From positions 34,548 through 98,547 of the forward strand of contig JBGSOG010000032.1 of NCBI GenBank assembly GCA_041739225.1: a DNA stretch of 64,000 nt, given 5' to 3'. Shown here in pieces: positions 61,287 through 64,000 of the stretch (its first letter is position 1; every line of letters starts with the position of its first letter). The notes beneath the pieces were generated by a model, which worked only from the letters and a program-made list of their open reading frames with translations, did no database searches and was not told the origin of the DNA. The position numbers were made by a program, and so were the translations under genes. The DNA comes from BOKV01 sp041739225 (GTDB taxonomy: Bacteria; Pseudomonadota; Alphaproteobacteria; Rhizobiales; Rhizobiaceae).

Positions 61287-62720
61287 TTGAATTTGCCGCT
61301 GGTATCCTTTTTCTCGCCTGCGATTGACAGGGCGTTTTCCGGTGGTTGGGCGAAAACCGCAAAAGCCATGCTGGGCCGCGTTGAAGCCATTGTCGGTGGT
61401 AGCGACGACAGCGCGATTTCACAGCGCACCGCAATTTTTGCCTTTTCCATCCGGGTGTTGAGCGCGGCGATTGCCTATTTTTCACAAGTGCTGATGGCCC
61501 GCTGGATGGGCGAGTTCGAGTACGGAATTTTTGTGGCAGTGTGGGTGGCTTTTGTCATTCTGGGCGGCATCGCATGTCTTGGCTTCCAGACCGGCATCAT
61601 CAGGTTCATTTCCGAGTACCGCGCATCGGGCGAGGAAGATGAGCTGCGCGGTGCAATTCGCGGCAGTCTGGCATGGTCTTTGGCGGCAGCAACGCTGCTT
61701 GCCCTGACCGGTGCAATGCTGCTGCACTTCTTTTCGGGCTTCATCTCAGGCTATTTTGTCATGCCGGTTTTTCTGGCGTTGGTCTGCCTGCCGATGTTGG
61801 CACTGCAAGAAGTGCAGGACGGAATCGCCAGAGCCTACAATTGGCCCGGAACCGCTCTGGCACCAACTTTCATCGCCCGCCCGATCATCCTTTTGGCGAC
61901 CATGGCTGCAACGACCCATTACGGCTTTGACGCCAATGCGCAGACCGCCATGTTGTCAGCCATAGCCGCCACATGGATCGCTTCGCTGGCCCAGTTTGGG
62001 CTGCTGCTGTGGCGAATGCGTTCAATTGTTCCGTCCGGCAAAGCCCGCTTCCTGCCAATGAAGTGGATTGCAATCACCATGCCGATCTTCCTGATCGAAG
62101 GTTTTTACAATCTGCTGACCAACACCGACATTCTGTTTGTCGGATATTTCATGCCCCCGGACAAAGTCGGTGTTTATTTTGCCGCTGTGAAAACACTGGC
62201 GCTCGTTCACTTTGTCTATTTCGCGGTAAAAGCCGCAGCCGCGCATCGGTTTGCCACATACAAAGCATCCGGCGATCACCAGCGGTATGAGGATTTTATC
62301 CGCGAGACCATTCATTGGACTTTCTGGCCATCGCTGGCGCTGGCCATCATCATGGCGCTGACCTCCAAATATTTCCTGATGCTGTTTGGCCCAAGCTTTG
62401 TAACCGGGCAGTACCTGATCTGGATTCTGGCAGGCGGGGTTGTTGTGCGCGCCAGTGTTGGCGCGGCTGAAAGCGTGCTCACAATGTCTGGCGAGCAGGG
62501 TGCTTGCGCATTGGTCTATGCCGCAAGCCTCGCAGTCAACATAACCCTCAACATCCTGCTGATCCCCAAATTTGGCCTTGAGGGCGCAGCTTTGGCGACC
62601 AGCCTTGCCCTGGTATTTGAGGCGGGTGCGCTTTATGTCGCAGCCAAACGGCGGCTCGGCCTGCACATTTTCATCATTCCATCACGCCGCCAGATTGAAG
62701 TCGGCGGGGTTGCCGGATGA
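61287..62720 (+). CDS. Oligosaccharide flippase (polysaccharide biosynthesis, Wzx/MATE-like)
   Basis: 477 residues with about 12-14 membrane helices. The sequence SRTAIFAFSIRVLSAAIAYFSQVLMARWMGEFEYGIFVAVWVAFVILGGIACLGFQTGIIRFISEYRASG is the typical flippase entry, and the C-terminal half ends PSRRQIEVGGVAG. It moves a lipid-linked sugar across the cytoplasmic membrane. The start is uncertain: TTG at 61287 with GGAG ten bases upstream, ATG at 61368, or an earlier TTG at 61257. It overlaps the following GNAT gene by four bases. Confidence 0.87.
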   Translation: MNLPLVSFFSPAIDRAFSGGWAKTAKAMLGRVEAIVGGSDDSAISQRTAIFAFSIRVLSAAIAYFSQVLMARWMGEFEYGIFVAVWVAFVILGGIACLGFQTGIIRFISEYRASGEEDELRGAIRGSLAWSLAAATLLALTGAMLLHFFSGFISGYFVMPVFLALVCLPMLALQEVQDGIARAYNWPGTALAPTFIARPIILLATMAATTHYGFDANAQTAMLSAIAATWIASLAQFGLLLWRMRSIVPSGKARFLPMKWIAITMPIFLIEGFYNLLTNTDILFVGYFMPPDKVGVYFAAVKTLALVHFVYFAVKAAAAHRFATYKASGDHQRYEDFIRETIHWTFWPSLALAIIMALTSKYFLMLFGPSFVTGQYLIWILAGGVVVRASVGAAESVLTMSGEQGACALVYAASLAVNITLNILLIPKFGLEGAALATSLALVFEAGALYVAAKRRLGLHIFIIPSRRQIEVGGVAG

Positions 62721-63934
62721 TTTTCGATCATGACGCAATGACCTCCCGCCGGGATGCTGAAAAAGCAGCATCGCGAACAGTACGCCGTTCTGCAACCCAG
62801 GAAACCATCGGCTCCAGCCTTTGGCAACTCGAGCTGCGAAACGACAGCGCCGACGAAGACACTCAGACCCTTGTTGAGCGCCTTGCCGAAGTTTCAGGTG
62901 GCGGCAATCTGTTTTTCGAGCCTGTGCTGGTAAATGCAGCCGCCGGTCGCATTTCTGGTGCCGGCCTTTCCCACCTGACCTTGTTTGAACAGATCGGCGA
63001 AGAAAGGACGGCCAAACTTGCAATCCCGTTCATTCCTGCAAAGGCGGGCTTTCCCGCAATTCCGGTGTTGCAGGCATTCTCGCATCCGTTTGCGCCGCTT
63101 TCGCTTCCACTGGCAGAGCAATCGGACATGGAGGAAACGGCCGACAAGTTCGCCAGTCTTTTGCTGCGGCTGCAGTTGAACGAAACTTTGGTGTTTGAAG
63201 ATTTCCCGACCGACGAGCCATTGGCGAATCTGCTGGTCAACGCCCTCGCCGCAGCAGGTTTTTCCGTCCGGATTGTCTCGCCAAAAATGCGTGCCGTGCT
63301 GCATCCAGACCCTGGCAATCGCGATGGCGAGCCATCATGGCTCAATGCAAAACGCCGGCGCGAGAACTCCCGGCTGTACAGAAAGCTCAGCGAGCTGGGC
63401 AAGGTCGAGTTTGAAAAGGCCGAAAAATTCTGGGACGTGCTTGTCCGCTTCGAAGAATTTCTGCTGCTTGAAACCCGCAGCTGGAAAGGCAGGGGTGGAA
63501 CATCCATTCACACGATCAAGCGTGATGCGGCTTTTGCCCGCCAATCCGTTTGCGACATGGCGCGCCAGGGCAAATGTGAAATTTATTCCATGCGCCTTGA
63601 TAACAAGGCTGTGGCCTCAACCATTTTGTTCAAGTCATCCGGCAATTATTTTCCCTGGAAAACCGCATTTGACTCAAGCTATGCCGCCTATTCCCCCGGC
63701 TCCCAACTGATGCTTCGCCTGAGCGACGACATCATTGCCCGTCCCGATTTCAAGAGGGCCGATTCCCTGGCTAAATTCGGCAATTCGTGGATGACTGCAC
63801 TTTGGCCGGACCAGACCGCCTATCACCGCCTGATCATGGCCGGAACCGGCGTGGAAGCGGAAGATATTTCCCGGCGCCTTCAACTCCTGGATACCTCAAG
63901 ACAGATGTTGAAAAAGATTTTCCGGCGCGATTGA
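62717..63934 (+). CDS. GNAT N-acetyltransferase, CelD/BioF2-like (polysaccharide-associated)
   Basis: 405 residues with two GNAT lobes. The C-terminal part NSRLYRKLSELGKVEFEKAEKFWDVLVRFEEFLLLETRSWKGRGGTSI near residues 217-265 and RQGKCEIYSMRLDNKAVASTILFKSSGNYFPWKTAFDSSYAAYSPGSQLML near 285-335 match the Acetyltransf_6/FemAB-like domain found beside cellulose and exopolysaccharide genes. It overlaps the flippase gene (ATGA) and is the last complete gene; the locus continues past the window end. Acyl transfer to an envelope polysaccharide is inferred. Confidence 0.85.
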   Translation: MIFDHDAMTSRRDAEKAASRTVRRSATQETIGSSLWQLELRNDSADEDTQTLVERLAEVSGGGNLFFEPVLVNAAAGRISGAGLSHLTLFEQIGEERTAKLAIPFIPAKAGFPAIPVLQAFSHPFAPLSLPLAEQSDMEETADKFASLLLRLQLNETLVFEDFPTDEPLANLLVNALAAAGFSVRIVSPKMRAVLHPDPGNRDGEPSWLNAKRRRENSRLYRKLSELGKVEFEKAEKFWDVLVRFEEFLLLETRSWKGRGGTSIHTIKRDAAFARQSVCDMARQGKCEIYSMRLDNKAVASTILFKSSGNYFPWKTAFDSSYAAYSPGSQLMLRLSDDIIARPDFKRADSLAKFGNSWMTALWPDQTAYHRLIMAGTGVEAEDISRRLQLLDTSRQMLKKIFRRD

Positions 63935-64000
63935 CAAGACCATCTGGTCATCATCTGAAATCTGATATATCCAGCATTGATCCGCTGACGGCCGCCGTCG

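Overview
The window is a gene-dense stretch of an alphaproteobacterial chromosome, most likely from the Hyphomicrobiales (Rhizobiales). The evidence is the block SUV3-like helicase / S4 RNA-binding protein / 7Fe ferredoxin / CarD / RpoH2-type sigma factor, together with choXWV-betIBA, four-subunit sarcosine oxidase and a FeeM-type N-acyltransferase. GC content looks moderate (about 55-58% by eye). There is no transposase, integrase, phage gene, CRISPR array or rRNA. The genus cannot be fixed from this sequence alone.

Layout. (1) 0-11 kb, housekeeping: queuosine-precursor transporter, L28, a DUF3108 protein, the helicase-fdxA-carD-rpoH block, an M48 lipoprotein protease, UDP-glucose dehydrogenase and tRNA-Arg(CCT). 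(2) 11.4-27.1 kb, sugar and sulfur catabolism: a plus-strand KDG-kinase-like gene faces one very compact minus-strand train of twelve genes, most overlapping by 1-4 bases. In transcription order these are soeA-soeB-soeC (molybdenum sulfite dehydrogenase), RidA, a threonine-synthase-like PLP enzyme, a YihV-like PfkB kinase, a DHFR-fold protein, a class I aldolase of the LacD/YihT type, a FucI-fold isomerase, a Gfo/Idh/MocA protein, a 2-hydroxyacid dehydrogenase resembling sulfolactate dehydrogenase, aldose 1-epimerase and, after a 101-base gap, an FAD oxidoreductase. (3) 27.2-38 kb: enoyl-CoA hydratase, AMACR-type racemase, HSD10-like SDR, a Liv-type ABC transporter, long-chain acyl-CoA synthetase and a cytochrome P450. 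This looks like uptake, activation and beta-oxidation of a branched or cyclic carboxylic acid. (4) 38-43 kb: soxBDAG, heterotetrameric sarcosine oxidase. (5) 43.3-45.6 kb: a membrane protein fused to a spermidine-synthase-like domain. (6) 45.6-52.7 kb: choline uptake (choXWV) and oxidation to glycine betaine (betIBA), with a perfect 20-base palindrome upstream of betI. (7) 52.7-64 kb: FeeM-like acyltransferase, GGDEF/EAL protein, Crp/Fnr regulator, M20 amidohydrolase, D-Ala-D-Ala carboxypeptidase, CobW GTPase, TusA, DUF924 protein, and a flippase plus GNAT pair that opens an envelope-polysaccharide locus.

The most interesting element is region 2. The kinase, aldolase, isomerase and epimerase set resembles a sulfo-EMP (sulfoquinovose) pathway, but it uses a FucI-fold isomerase and has no GH31 sulfoquinovosidase. 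It is cotranscribed, by layout, with a sulfite dehydrogenase and with a PLP enzyme/RidA pair that could release sulfite. I propose an undescribed or variant sulfosugar/sulfonate pathway that ends in sulfite oxidation. The individual families are well supported. The sulfonate substrate is inference.
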